This document shows positions 36,056 through 44,126 of a stretch of 64,000 nt of DNA, piece after piece. Source of the stretch: Pelomonas candidula. GTDB lineage: Bacteria > Pseudomonadota > Gammaproteobacteria > Burkholderiales > Burkholderiaceae_C. A model generated the notes under the pieces. It was not told the origin of the DNA and searched no databases. It saw nothing but the letters and a program-made list of their open reading frames with translations. Position numbers and translations under genes: made by a program. Every line of letters starts with the position of its first letter. The first letter of the stretch is position 1. The stretch lies in contig NZ_JBIGIC010000003.1 in assembly GCF_043555985.1 (NCBI RefSeq), positions 248,001 through 312,000 of the forward strand, in the 5' to 3' direction.

Positions 36056-37259
36056 GCACCTTCTCCACCGGATTCGGCCGCAGCCGGAACGCATCCGGCA
36101 TGCCCGACCCCAGCAGCGGCCGCAGGTAGAGGCGGAAGGCGTCGGTCACATCCGTGCCGGCCTCGTTGATGAACACGTCTTCCATCGTGCGCGTCTTGCC
36201 CGCCACGGCGGCCAGCGGCAGCAGCTCGTAGTCCACCGAGTAATAGCCGACGCGCTTGATGGCGACCGAGCCGTCACGGTCGCCGTGGAAGGCGTATTGC
36301 ACGGCCTTCTCGCCGACCTCTCTAGCCTCGCGCTGGTCCACGTCACTCACGCAGCCGAGGAAGCTGCGCTGCAGGTAGCCGAAGGTGTCGCCGCGCACGC
36401 GCTTGATGCCGAGCTTGGCCTTGATCTCCTCGCACAGCAGGTCGGCCAGCGCACCGGTGCCGCTGAGTTGCACGTTGCCGTGCGCGTCGCGCTCCAGATC
36501 GCCCGCGAGCTTGGACAAGATGGGCGTGCCGGCCACGTCGTGGATGCCCTCGCTGACGGCAATGACGCAGCGGCCATAGCGCGTGTGCGCGGCCTTCACG
36601 TCGCGCAGGAACTGCTCGGTGTCGAAGGCGCGCTCGGGCAGGTAGATGAGGTGCGGGCCGTCGTCGTCGAACTTCTTGCCGAGCGCCGCAGCGGCGGTCA
36701 GGAAGCCGGCATGGCGGCCCATGACGACGCCGACGTAGACGCCAGGCAGCGAGGCGTTGTCGAGGTTGGCCCCGGCAAAGGCCTGGGCGACGAAGCGCGC
36801 CGCGGACGCGAAGCCGGGCGTGTGGTCGTTGCCGACGAGGTCGTTGTCGATGGTCTTGGGGATGTGGATGCAGCGCAGCGGGTAGCCGGCGGCCTGCGCT
36901 TCCTCCGACACGATGCGCACGGTGTCGGACGAGTCGTTGCCGCCGATGTAGAAGAAGTGCGTGATGCCATGAGCCCGCAGCACGGTGAAGATCTCGTGGC
37001 AGTAGGCCGCGTCGGGCTTGTCGCGCGTGGAGCCCAGCGCGGAGGACGGCGTGTTGGCCACCAGCTCCAGGTTGTGGCTGGTCTCCTGCGTGAGGTCGAC
37101 GAAGTCCTCGTTGACGATGCCGCGCACGCCGTGGCGCGCGCCGTAGACCTTGCCCACGCCGGCCTGCCGTCGCGCTTCCAGCACGACGCCGACAAGGCTC
37201 TGGTTGATGACGGCGGTGGGACCGCCGCCCTGGGCGACGAGGATCTTCGCGAGACTCAT
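36042..37259 (-). CDS. pfp: Pyrophosphate-dependent 6-phosphofructokinase
   Basis: A 405-residue PfkA-superfamily enzyme. It begins ILVAQGGGPTAVINQSLVGV, with GGNDSSDTV in place of the GGDGS of ATP enzymes and PKTIDNDL with lysine, the residue associated with PPi rather than ATP as phosphoryl donor. MGRHAGFLT binds fructose 6-phosphate. It reversibly forms fructose 1,6-bisphosphate, useful in glycolysis and gluconeogenesis. The start at ATG 37259 has AGGAGCG upstream. It stands as a single gene; the longer frame upstream enters an intergenic repeat. Confidence 0.88.
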   Translation of the reverse strand: MSLAKILVAQGGGPTAVINQSLVGVVLEARRQAGVGKVYGARHGVRGIVNEDFVDLTQETSHNLELVANTPSSALGSTRDKPDAAYCHEIFTVLRAHGITHFFYIGGNDSSDTVRIVSEEAQAAGYPLRCIHIPKTIDNDLVGNDHTPGFASAARFVAQAFAGANLDNASLPGVYVGVVMGRHAGFLTAAAALGKKFDDDGPHLIYLPERAFDTEQFLRDVKAAHTRYGRCVIAVSEGIHDVAGTPILSKLAGDLERDAHGNVQLSGTGALADLLCEEIKAKLGIKRVRGDTFGYLQRSFLGCVSDVDQREAREVGEKAVQYAFHGDRDGSVAIKRVGYYSVDYELLPLAAVAGKTRTMEDVFINEAGTDVTDAFRLYLRPLLGSGMPDAFRLRPNPVEKVLKRG

Positions 37260-37290
37260 GAACGCTCCTGGTGTCGTCAACGGACGGCGG

Positions 37291-37318
37291 AGTTTAGGAG
37301 CCGCAAGCCGCAACGCAA
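37291..37318 (-). promoter_or_regulatory. Candidate sigma70-type promoter of pfp
   Basis: On the - strand TTGCGT (37318-37313) and TAAACT (37296-37291) are separated by 16 bp, ending about 30 bp upstream of the pfp start codon. Both boxes deviate from consensus, so confidence is low. Confidence 0.3.
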
Positions 37319-37340
37319 TCAGGAGTTCATGGGGCCTTCT

Positions 37341-37430
37341 CGGGCCGAGCGCCGGGACGCTCCCAAGCCCGCCCGTCTGGTGATGTTGACCGGGCTTGCC
37401 TCGTTCAACAGGCAAGACCGGGCGAGGGGC
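37341..37430 (-). repeat. GC-rich intergenic repeat element, copy B
   Basis: Read on the - strand it begins directly after the stop of the REC-EAL gene with GCCCCTCGCCCGG. It then forms a stem with arms CTTGCCT (37416-37410 complement) and AGGCAAG, and ends in a 44-base block (37384-37341). That block matches the element after bfr (43369-43412) at 37 of 44 positions by my alignment. No coding potential is evident. Confidence 0.6.
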
Positions 37431-39644
37431 TCACTTGCTCATCCAAGTCTCAAGCTGATCCGCCGGCATCGGCTTGGCGAACAGCCAGCCCTGGCCTTCG
37501 TGGCAGCCCAGGCCGATCAGGTACTGGCGCTGCTCCTCGGTCTCGATGCCTTCGGCGATGACGGTCAGGCCCAGGCCGCGGCCGAGGTTGATGACCATCT
37601 GCGCGATGGTGGAGCCGGCGGTGGACGACTGCGCCTCCTGCACGAAGGCGCGGTCGATCTTGAGGCGGTCCACCTGCAGCTGACGCAGCTGGCTGAGGGA
37701 AGAGAAGCCGGTGCCGAAGTCGTCGATGGCGACGCTGAAGCCCAGGCGCTTGATGTCGGCCAGCACGCGCAGCACGAGTTCGGCATCCTCCATGGCCATG
37801 GACTCGGTGATTTCGAGCTCCATGTGCTCGCCGTCCACGCCGGCGTCAGCCAACGCCCGGGACAGCGTGTCGATGAAGCCCGGGTGGCGGAACTGCGCCA
37901 TCGAGATGTTGACGGCCATGCGGAAGTCGGCGTGGCCCAGCTTGCGCAGCTTGGCGAGCTGCTGGCAGGCGGTGCGCACGACGAACTCGCCGATGGGGAT
38001 GATGAGGCCGCTCTGCTCGGCCAGCGGGATGAACTGGTCAGGCGGGATGAAGCGGCCGTCCGTCGTGCGCCAGCGCAGCAGCGCCTCGGCGCCGATGACG
38101 CGACCGCTGCCAAGATCCACCTGCGGCTGGTAGACGACGAAGAGCTGGCTTTCCTCGAAGCCCGTGCGCAGGCCCTTGAGCAGCTTGAAGCGCTCGCGCG
38201 CGTCGCTGCCCATCGCGGCCGAGAAGTATTGGGATGAGCCGCGCTGCTGCTGCTTGGCGCGCTTGAGCGCGATCTGGGCGTCGAGCAGCAGCTCGGAGCC
38301 GACGGCGGTGGACTCGCCCAGCCGCACGAGGCCGGTGGTGGCCGACAGCTGCAGCCGCTCGCCCGCCACGACGAAGGGCTCGGCGAAGACGGCCTGCACG
38401 CTCTCCGGGCAGACCTTGTCGTGTTCGCCCAGCACGCCGAAGGTGTCCGCGCCAACGCGCGCCATGGCGGTGCTCAGGCCCAGTCGCTCGCTCAGGCGAT
38501 GCACGACGGCCTGCAGCACCTGGTCGCCGAAGTGGTGGCCGAAGGCGTCGTTGATGTCGGCGAAGTCGTCGATGTCGATCAACGCCAGCGTGACGCCGGT
38601 CGGGTCCTTCAGGTTCTTGTCGAGCAGCTCGACGAAGCGGTTGCGGTTGGGCAGGCGCAGCAGCGGGTCGTTGTAGGCCTGGTCGAGCAGCTGGCTGTAG
38701 AGGATGACGTTCTCGAAGCCGACGGCGATGTTGGAGCAGAAGGCGCGCAGCAGCTGCTGGTCCAGCTCGTCGAGCTCGCGGCCCACGTCGACCAGCGCTG
38801 CCATCGCGCGCCCCTGGCCGAGGCCGAAGTAGAGGCAGGTGCCGTCGTCGTAGAGGTTGCGCTGCTCCTGCAGGCAGCGCTCCAGGCGCTCGCGCACGTT
38901 GGGGATCTTGATCTGGGCCAGCGGCCGGTCGATGAGGCCGCTGTACTGGCCGGCCGCGGCAACGATGCGCACCTCGTCGCCCGACTCGCCGCCCACCTGC
39001 GCGCAGACCAGGCCCTCGGGCAGGATGCCCAGCAGCGCGCACAACTGCGTGACGACGCCTTCGGCGAAGCGCGACAGGCCGCGCATACGCGACAGCGACG
39101 CGCTGCTCTCGACGATCATCTCCAGCCCGCGGCGGTTGGCCTCCAGCGCGCAGATCTGGCGGTAGGAGCGCACGGCCGCGGTCAGCACCGTGTAGAGCCG
39201 CGTGCGGGTCAGCTCGGACTTGGTCTTGTAGTCGTTGATGTCGTAGGCCTGCACCGTCTCGATCTCGGGCGCGTAGCCGGGCTGGCCGGTGCGCAGCACG
39301 ATGCGCACGGCGTTCAGCCGCAGCTCCTCGCGGATGTGGCGCACGAGCTGCAGGCCGGCGTCCTCGCTCTCCATGACGACATCGAGCAGCACGACGGCGA
39401 GGTCGTCCTCGCTGGCGAGCAGCTGGCGCGCCTGGGCGGCGGACGTGGCGTGCAGGAAGACGAGAGGCTGGCCTTCGACGGTCAGGCCTTGCATTGCCAG
39501 CTCGGTGGCCTTGTGGACGTCGCCGTCGTCGTCGACGATGAGGATGCGCCAGGGGCGATCGTGCGAACGGTGATCGGCATCGGCGTGCTCAGGTTCGTCG
39601 AGCAACTCGAGCAGATCGTCGTCAACGGGCGCTGTTTCTTGCAT
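37431..39644 (-). CDS. Response regulator with DUF3369, degenerate GGDEF and EAL domains
   Basis: A 737-residue cytoplasmic protein with a receiver domain (~33-150, Asp88 in VVLLDVV), DUF3369 (~175-310), a GGDEF domain (~325-465) whose active motif reads GADTF (398-402) and so should not make c-di-GMP, and an EAL domain (~485-735). The EAL catalytic set is intact: EALLRW (Glu520), Asn589, EITES (Glu611), DDFGTGFSS (Asp641/642), LKIDRAF (Lys662), AEGIETEEQ (Glu698). It is predicted to be a phosphorylation-controlled c-di-GMP phosphodiesterase. No cognate kinase is adjacent. Confidence 0.92.
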   Translation of the reverse strand: MQETAPVDDDLLELLDEPEHADADHRSHDRPWRILIVDDDGDVHKATELAMQGLTVEGQPLVFLHATSAAQARQLLASEDDLAVVLLDVVMESEDAGLQLVRHIREELRLNAVRIVLRTGQPGYAPEIETVQAYDINDYKTKSELTRTRLYTVLTAAVRSYRQICALEANRRGLEMIVESSASLSRMRGLSRFAEGVVTQLCALLGILPEGLVCAQVGGESGDEVRIVAAAGQYSGLIDRPLAQIKIPNVRERLERCLQEQRNLYDDGTCLYFGLGQGRAMAALVDVGRELDELDQQLLRAFCSNIAVGFENVILYSQLLDQAYNDPLLRLPNRNRFVELLDKNLKDPTGVTLALIDIDDFADINDAFGHHFGDQVLQAVVHRLSERLGLSTAMARVGADTFGVLGEHDKVCPESVQAVFAEPFVVAGERLQLSATTGLVRLGESTAVGSELLLDAQIALKRAKQQQRGSSQYFSAAMGSDARERFKLLKGLRTGFEESQLFVVYQPQVDLGSGRVIGAEALLRWRTTDGRFIPPDQFIPLAEQSGLIIPIGEFVVRTACQQLAKLRKLGHADFRMAVNISMAQFRHPGFIDTLSRALADAGVDGEHMELEITESMAMEDAELVLRVLADIKRLGFSVAIDDFGTGFSSLSQLRQLQVDRLKIDRAFVQEAQSSTAGSTIAQMVINLGRGLGLTVIAEGIETEEQRQYLIGLGCHEGQGWLFAKPMPADQLETWMSK

Positions 39645-39769
39645 GGGGGCGAGGACTCCGGGAACGGGTTGCCACGGCCGCGGCAGCCTCGTCGATCAGG
39701 ACACGCAAGCGTAGTGCATCCGTGGGAGCGGTGCCACGAAAAGCACGGGCATTTGCCCGCCAGTACGGG

Positions 39770-42076
39770 TCAGCGTTTACCGGGTTTGCCCGGACGCGTA
39801 CCGCCCGCACGGGCCGCCGGCTTGGCGCCCGTGACCCGCGGCGGCAGGCCGGTGTGCTGCGTCAACAGCTGCCCCTTGCGCGGCGTGACGGGTTTCATCG
39901 GCGACGAGCCCGTCGGTTTGATCGCGGGCTTGGCCGTCGTCGAGTTCTTGCGCCGCGCGCTTTCGTAGCTGCCGTCGGTGACGGGCTGATAGGTCGGGAT
40001 CAGGTGGTGCTTGCCGTTGCCGATCAGGTCGGCCCGGCCCATGGCCTTCAGCGCCTCGCGCAGCAGCGGCCAGTTGTTGGCGTCGTGGTAGCGCAGGAAG
40101 GCCTTGTGCAGCCGGCGGCGACGCTCGCCGCGCACGATGTCGACCTTCTCGCCGCGGGTCTCGTCGCGGCTGATGCCCTTCAGCGGGTTGAGCCCCGAGT
40201 GGTACATCGCCGTGGCCGTGGCCATCGGGCTGGGGTAGAAGGTCTGCACCTGGTCGGCACGGAAGCCGTTGCGCTTGAGCCAGACGGCGAGGTTCATCAT
40301 GTCCTCGTCGCTGGTGCCGGGGTGAGCGGCGATGAAGTACGGGATGAGGTACTGCTTCTTGCCGGCCGCGGCGCTGGCCGCCTCGAACATCTGCTTGAAG
40401 CGGTCGTAGGTGCCGATGCCCGGCTTCATCATCTTGGACAGCGGGCCGCCCTCGGTGTGCTCGGGCGCGATCTTGAGATAGCCACCGACGTGGTGCGTGA
40501 CGAGCTCCTTCACGTACTCGGGCGACTGCACGGCCAGGTCGTAGCGCAGGCCCGAGCCGATGAGGATCTTCTTGACGCCCGGCAGCGCGCGCGCGCGGCG
40601 GTACATCTTGATCAGCGGATCGTGGCTGGTGTTCAGGTTCGGGCAGATGCCCGGGTAGACGCAGCTGGGCTTGCGGCAGGCGGCCTCGATCTCGGGGCTC
40701 TTGCACCCGATGCGGTACATGTTGGCCGTGGGGCCGCCCAGGTCAGACACGATGCCGGTGAAGCCCTTGACCTTGTCGCGCATCTCCTCGATCTCGCGGA
40801 TGACGGAGTCTTCCGAGCGGCTCTGGATGATGCGGCCCTCGTGCTCGGTGATGGAGCAGAAGGTGCAGCCGCCGAAGCAGCCACGCATGATGTTCACGCT
40901 GAAGCGGATCATCTCCCACGCGGGGATCTTGGTCGCACCATCGTGGCTGCCGTTCTCGTCCGCGTAGCTCGGGTGCGGGCTGCGCGCATAGGGCAGGTCG
41001 AACACGTGGTCCATCTCCGGCGTCGTCAGCGGGATGGGCGGCGGGTTGATCCAGAGGTCGCGCTCGCCGTGGCGCTGCACCAGCGCGCGGGCGTTGCCGG
41101 GGTTGGTCTCCAGGTGCAGCACGCGGTTGGCGTGGGCGTAGAGCACAGGGTCGCTCTTGACCGTCTCGTAGGCCGGCAGGCGCACGACGGTGCGTTCGCG
41201 AGGCGGCAGCGCGATGCGGCCGGTCTTGTGGATCGTGATGGGCTTGGGCGCCGATGCAGCCTCAGGCTCCGCCGTCGCGCAACTCGTCTCCTGCTTGATC
41301 TCCTGGTAGGGGCTGATCAGCTCGTCGATGCGGCCGGGGCGGTCCACCTCGGTCGAGTCCAGCTCGAACCAGCCATCGGCCGTCGTGTCATCGGTGCGAC
41401 GCATGAAGGCCGTGCCGCGCACGTTGGTCAGCGTCTCGATGGGCTCACGGCGCGCCAGGCGATGGGCAATCTCGATGATGGCGCGCTCGGCGTTGCCATA
41501 CACGAGCAGGTCGGCCTTGCTGTCCACGAGGATGGAACGGCGGACCTTGTCCTGCCAGTAGTCGTAGTGGGCGATGCGGCGCAGAGACGCTTCGATGCCG
41601 CCGATGACGACCGGCACGTCCTTGAACGCCTCCTGGCAACGCTGGGTGTAGACCAGCGTCGCGCGGTCCGGGCGTTTGCCGCCCTCGCCGCCGGGCGTGT
41701 AGGCGTCGTCGCTGCGGATTTTCCGATCGGCCGTGTAGCGGTTGATCATCGAATCCATGTTGCCGGCCGCGACGCCGAAGAACAGGTTGGGCTTGCCCAG
41801 CGCCTTGAAGGCGTCGGCGCTGTTCCAGTCCGGCTGCGCAATGATGCCGACGCGGAAGCCCTGCGCCTCCAGCGTGCGACCGATGACGGCCATGCCGAAA
41901 CTGGGGTGGTCGACGTAGGCGTCGCCCGTGACGATGATGATGTCGCACGAGTCCCAGCCGAGCTGCTCCATCTCCTGCCGGCTCATGGGCAGGAAGGGCG
42001 CGGGGCCGAACCGCTTGGCCCAGAACGGGCGGTAGGCGGTCAGGGCCTTCGGGGCGGTGACGGGTAGTGCGGACAT
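39770..42076 (-). CDS. YgiQ family radical SAM protein
   Basis: A 768-residue radical SAM protein. The N-terminal domain has the YgiQ pattern (FLPMSRQEMEQLGWDSCDII, GDAYVDHPSFG, VVIGGIEASLRRIAHYDYW). The [4Fe-4S] motif is Cys400-x3-Cys404-x2-Cys407 (RGCFGGCTFCSITEHEG). The C-terminal DUF3362-type region ends in a basic Lys/Arg/Pro tail. The reaction is not known. Start set at ATG 42076; the longer frame runs into the cspA terminator. Confidence 0.92.
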   Translation of the reverse strand: MSALPVTAPKALTAYRPFWAKRFGPAPFLPMSRQEMEQLGWDSCDIIIVTGDAYVDHPSFGMAVIGRTLEAQGFRVGIIAQPDWNSADAFKALGKPNLFFGVAAGNMDSMINRYTADRKIRSDDAYTPGGEGGKRPDRATLVYTQRCQEAFKDVPVVIGGIEASLRRIAHYDYWQDKVRRSILVDSKADLLVYGNAERAIIEIAHRLARREPIETLTNVRGTAFMRRTDDTTADGWFELDSTEVDRPGRIDELISPYQEIKQETSCATAEPEAASAPKPITIHKTGRIALPPRERTVVRLPAYETVKSDPVLYAHANRVLHLETNPGNARALVQRHGERDLWINPPPIPLTTPEMDHVFDLPYARSPHPSYADENGSHDGATKIPAWEMIRFSVNIMRGCFGGCTFCSITEHEGRIIQSRSEDSVIREIEEMRDKVKGFTGIVSDLGGPTANMYRIGCKSPEIEAACRKPSCVYPGICPNLNTSHDPLIKMYRRARALPGVKKILIGSGLRYDLAVQSPEYVKELVTHHVGGYLKIAPEHTEGGPLSKMMKPGIGTYDRFKQMFEAASAAAGKKQYLIPYFIAAHPGTSDEDMMNLAVWLKRNGFRADQVQTFYPSPMATATAMYHSGLNPLKGISRDETRGEKVDIVRGERRRRLHKAFLRYHDANNWPLLREALKAMGRADLIGNGKHHLIPTYQPVTDGSYESARRKNSTTAKPAIKPTGSSPMKPVTPRKGQLLTQHTGLPPRVTGAKPAARAGGTRPGKPGKR

Positions 42077-42112
42077 AAGCGTCGATTGTCGGCGGCCTGG
42101 CCCAGAAAGCAC

Positions 42113-42134
42113 AAAGCCCGCTCGAAGAGCGGGC
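42113..42134 (-). terminator. Rho-independent terminator of cspA
   Basis: On the - strand GCCCGCTC-TTC-GAGCGGGC forms a perfect 8-bp stem with a 3-nt loop followed by TTTGTGCTTT. It lies 25 bp after the cspA stop and before the YgiQ gene. Confidence 0.82.
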
Positions 42135-42158
42135 CATGGGCACTGGGCCTGGCGTGAA

Positions 42159-42374
42159 TTACAGCGCGCGGATGTTCGAGGCCTGCAGACCCTTGGGGCC
42201 CTGCTTCACTTCGAACTCGACCTGGGCGCCTTCGGCCAGCGTGCGGAAGCCGCCGTTGTTCTTGATCTCGCTGTGGTGGGCGAACAGATCCTTGCCGCCA
42301 TCGGCGGGGGTGATGAAGCCGAAGCCCTTGCCGTCGTCAAACCACTTGACGATGCCGGTCTGCTGGGTGCTCAT
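42159..42374 (-). CDS. cspA: Cold shock protein (CspA family)
   Basis: A 71-residue single cold-shock domain, an OB-fold RNA/ssDNA chaperone. RNP1 is KGFGFI and RNP2 is DLFAHH; the start MSTQQTGIVKWFDDGKGFGF is typical. The final TQGLQ-like segment reads GPKGLQASNIRAL. Start chosen at ATG 42374 with AAGGAAA upstream. It has its own strong terminator, and another terminator upstream separates it from bfd, so it is monocistronic with an untranslated leader of up to ~80 nt. Whether it responds to cold is not visible. Confidence 0.95.
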   Translation of the reverse strand: MSTQQTGIVKWFDDGKGFGFITPADGGKDLFAHHSEIKNNGGFRTLAEGAQVEFEVKQGPKGLQASNIRAL

Positions 42375-42455
42375 GAAATTTCCTTGCGGTTGTCGTGCTG
42401 TGCGGCCCAGCCTGAGAAGCTGCGCGAAACACAACGACTGCGGGGAAGGGCCAAC

Positions 42456-42482
42456 AAAAAAATGGCGCCATTGCCTGGCGCC
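42456..42482 (-). terminator. Rho-independent terminator of bfd
   Basis: On the - strand GGCGCC-AGGCAAT-GGCGCC is followed by A and seven T. It lies 24 bp after the bfd stop and before the cspA leader. Confidence 0.85.
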
Positions 42483-42506
42483 TGGGTAGCGATTCTAGCG
42501 GTGTGC

Positions 42507-42728
42507 TCAGGCCGGCATCCGCATCGGCACGGCGACTGCCGCGCCGCGTGCACGGGCGCCACCCTTGATGCGGCTTTCCTCGAACACCTCGCAGGCGCAG
42601 TCGCGGCAGGCGCCGCAGGCCGTGGCCACGCGCAGGTCGTCCTGCAGGGCCTCGAAATCCGGGCAGCCGCTGGAGGCGGCAATCGCGATGTCGCGATCGG
42701 AGACACGGTGGCAGACACAGACAATCAT
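42507..42728 (-). CDS. bfd: Bacterioferritin-associated ferredoxin (Bfd)
   Basis: A 73-residue BFD-like [2Fe-2S] protein with the four-cysteine pattern CVCHRVSDRDI near the start and ACGACRDC later (C-x-C then C-x2-C), plus a basic tail. In known systems Bfd reduces the bacterioferritin core so that iron is released, and is made when iron is scarce. The divergent neighbour is bfr, with a candidate Fur site between them. Start at ATG 42728 (MIVCVCHRV); a GTG two codons earlier is possible. Confidence 0.92.
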   Translation of the reverse strand: MIVCVCHRVSDRDIAIAASSGCPDFEALQDDLRVATACGACRDCACEVFEESRIKGGARARGAAVAVPMRMPA

Positions 42729-42741
42729 GGGCACGAAGTCT

Positions 42742-42760
42742 AATGCGAATCGGTCTCATT
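42742..42760. promoter_or_regulatory. Candidate Fur box between bfd and bfr
   Basis: AATGCGAATCGGTCTCATT is an imperfect palindrome (12 of 19 positions symmetric) whose ends AATG.GA and TC.CATT resemble Fur sites in betaproteobacteria. It sits 14 bp upstream of bfd, where Fur-Fe would repress it. Confidence 0.45.
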
Positions 42761-42834
42761 TGCAAAAAGAGCGGTTTTGCCGAGGGGCTTTCGCTGGGGA
42801 TACTCCGGACCAATTTCACGAATCTGGAGCTGCC

Positions 42835-43311
42835 ATGCAAGGCGACCCGCAAGTCATTGCCCACTTGAACGCCCAGCTCAAGCTGGAGCTGACTGCCATC
42901 AACCAGTACTTCCTGCACGCCCGCATGCTGAAGAACTGGGGCCTGATGAAGATGGCCAAGCACGAGTACGAAGAGTCCATCGAAGAGATGAAGCACGCCG
43001 ACAAGCTCATCGAGCGCGTGCTGACGCTGGACGGCCTGCCCAACCTGCAGGACCTCGGCAAGCTCTACATCGGCGAGAACGCGGTCGAGACGATGGAGTG
43101 CGACCTGAAGATCGAGAAGACCGGCCACGCCCACCTGAAGGAGGCCGTCGCCTACTGCGAGAGCGTGCGGGACTACGTCTCCCGCGAGCTGTTCGTGCAG
43201 ATCCTGGACGACACCGAGGAACACATCGACTACCTCGAGACGCAGCTCGAACTGGTCACCAAGGTCGGTGAGCAGAACTACCTGCAGTCGCAGATGGGCG
43301 AGCCCAGCTGA
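42835..43311 (+). CDS. bfr: Bacterioferritin
   Basis: A 158-residue heme-binding ferritin. The diiron ligands are visible as Glu18 (LELTAINQY), Glu51 and His54 (EEMKHADKLIERVL), with later YxxxE-type ligands near DTEEHIDYLE. Met52 is the heme axial ligand, which distinguishes bacterioferritin from non-heme ferritin. It stores iron as a 24-mer in the cytoplasm. The start at 42835 has a ctggagc site. It is divergent from bfd, its release partner. Confidence 0.96.
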   Translation: MQGDPQVIAHLNAQLKLELTAINQYFLHARMLKNWGLMKMAKHEYEESIEEMKHADKLIERVLTLDGLPNLQDLGKLYIGENAVETMECDLKIEKTGHAHLKEAVAYCESVRDYVSRELFVQILDDTEEHIDYLETQLELVTKVGEQNYLQSQMGEPS

Positions 43312-43412
43312 CCCCTCGCCCGGGCCCCCGAGGGGACGGCGATGCCCGCGGCATCGAGCCGCGAGCACATCGCCAAACGGGCCGGCTTGAGAACGGCCCG
43401 ACGCTCGGCCCG
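43312..43412 (+). repeat. GC-rich intergenic repeat element, copy C
   Basis: It begins right after the bfr stop with CCCCTCGCCCGG. Structure: stem CCCCTCG/CGAGGGG (43312-43318 and 43329-43335), stem CGATGCC/GGCATCG with a 3-nt loop (43340-43356), then a 44-base block (43369-43412) shared with copy B near 37.3 kb. The block contains CGGGCCG/CGGCCCG arms. Confidence 0.6.
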
Positions 43413-43479
43413 GAAAGCGGCGTGACCAACGACACGGCGGGTTAGTCCGGAGTAACGACACCGACCTCCCGCGCTCAAT

Positions 43480-43510
43480 AGGGGCATGCAAGTTCTGCAG
43501 GCCCCTTTTT
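43480..43510 (+). terminator. Rho-independent terminator directly before the ECF sigma start codon
   Basis: AGGGGC-A-TGCA-AGTTC-TGCA-G-GCCCCT forms a 10-bp stem with one mismatch, a 5-nt loop and a run of five T. Its last T is one base before the ATG at 43512. It could terminate bfr transcription, attenuate the sigma operon, or do both. Confidence 0.75.
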
Positions 43511-43511
43511 C

Positions 43512-44126
43512 ATGCTGCCGCCCGTCATGAGCTGGCTGACCCGGCTCGGCTTTGTCGCACCCGTCGCGAGCGCGCAGGACGACGAGGCCGCGCTGCTGGC
43601 CCGACTGAAGTCCGGCGATGCCGACGCACTGGCGCTGCTCTACCGGCGCGAGAGCGGATCGGTCTACCGCTACGCGCTGGCACTGGCCGGTGACGAGGCC
43701 GCCGCGCTGGACGCGGTGCAGGAGGCCTTCGCCCAGTTGCTGCGAGGCCCGCAGGCCTGGCAGCCCGGGCGCGGAACGCTGGGCGCCTACCTCGCCGGCA
43801 TGGCCCGCCACCAGTTGCTGAACCAGTGGCGTGACGCGCGGCGCCACGTGCCGCTGGACGACGAGGTCGATGCCGACCACCACGCCGAACCCACACCCGC
43901 CAGCGACGCCCGCTTGGCCCAGGCCCAGCGCCACGACAGCCTCTGGGCCGCCATCCGCCGCCTCAGCTGGCCGCAGCGCGAGGCCATCGCGCTGGTCGAC
44001 CTGCAGGAGCGCAGCTACGACGAGGCCGCCGCCATCGCCGGCATCAGCACCGACGTGCTGCGCACCCGCCTGCACCGCGCCCGCCAGCGCCTGGCCGACC
44101 TGCTGGACGCAGGAGAACACCCATGA
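43512..44126 (+). CDS. ECF-type RNA polymerase sigma factor
   Basis: A 204-residue sigma-70 family protein. Region 2 (~25-95) includes LYRRESGSVYRYALALAGDE and VQEAFAQLLRG. Region 4 (~140-195) has LSWPQREAIALVDLQERSYDEAA followed by the helix-turn-helix ISTDVLRTRLHRARQRL. No region 3 is present. The start is ATG 43512 or ATG 43527 (MSWLTRLGF); the former begins two bases behind a terminator hairpin, so a leaderless or internally started transcript may apply. It overlaps the next gene by ATGA, as is usual for ECF/anti-sigma pairs. Confidence 0.9.
   Translation: MLPPVMSWLTRLGFVAPVASAQDDEAALLARLKSGDADALALLYRRESGSVYRYALALAGDEAAALDAVQEAFAQLLRGPQAWQPGRGTLGAYLAGMARHQLLNQWRDARRHVPLDDEVDADHHAEPTPASDARLAQAQRHDSLWAAIRRLSWPQREAIALVDLQERSYDEAAAIAGISTDVLRTRLHRARQRLADLLDAGEHP

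Noticed and set aside
39645..39769. Possible small gene between the REC-EAL and YgiQ genes
   Set aside because: Open frames there continue as antisense shadows and have no ribosome-binding site.
42777..42796. CGAGGGGCTT before bfr as a further copy of the intergenic repeat
   Set aside because: Only ~9 bases match the element end and there is no adjacent stop codon or stem; likely chance.
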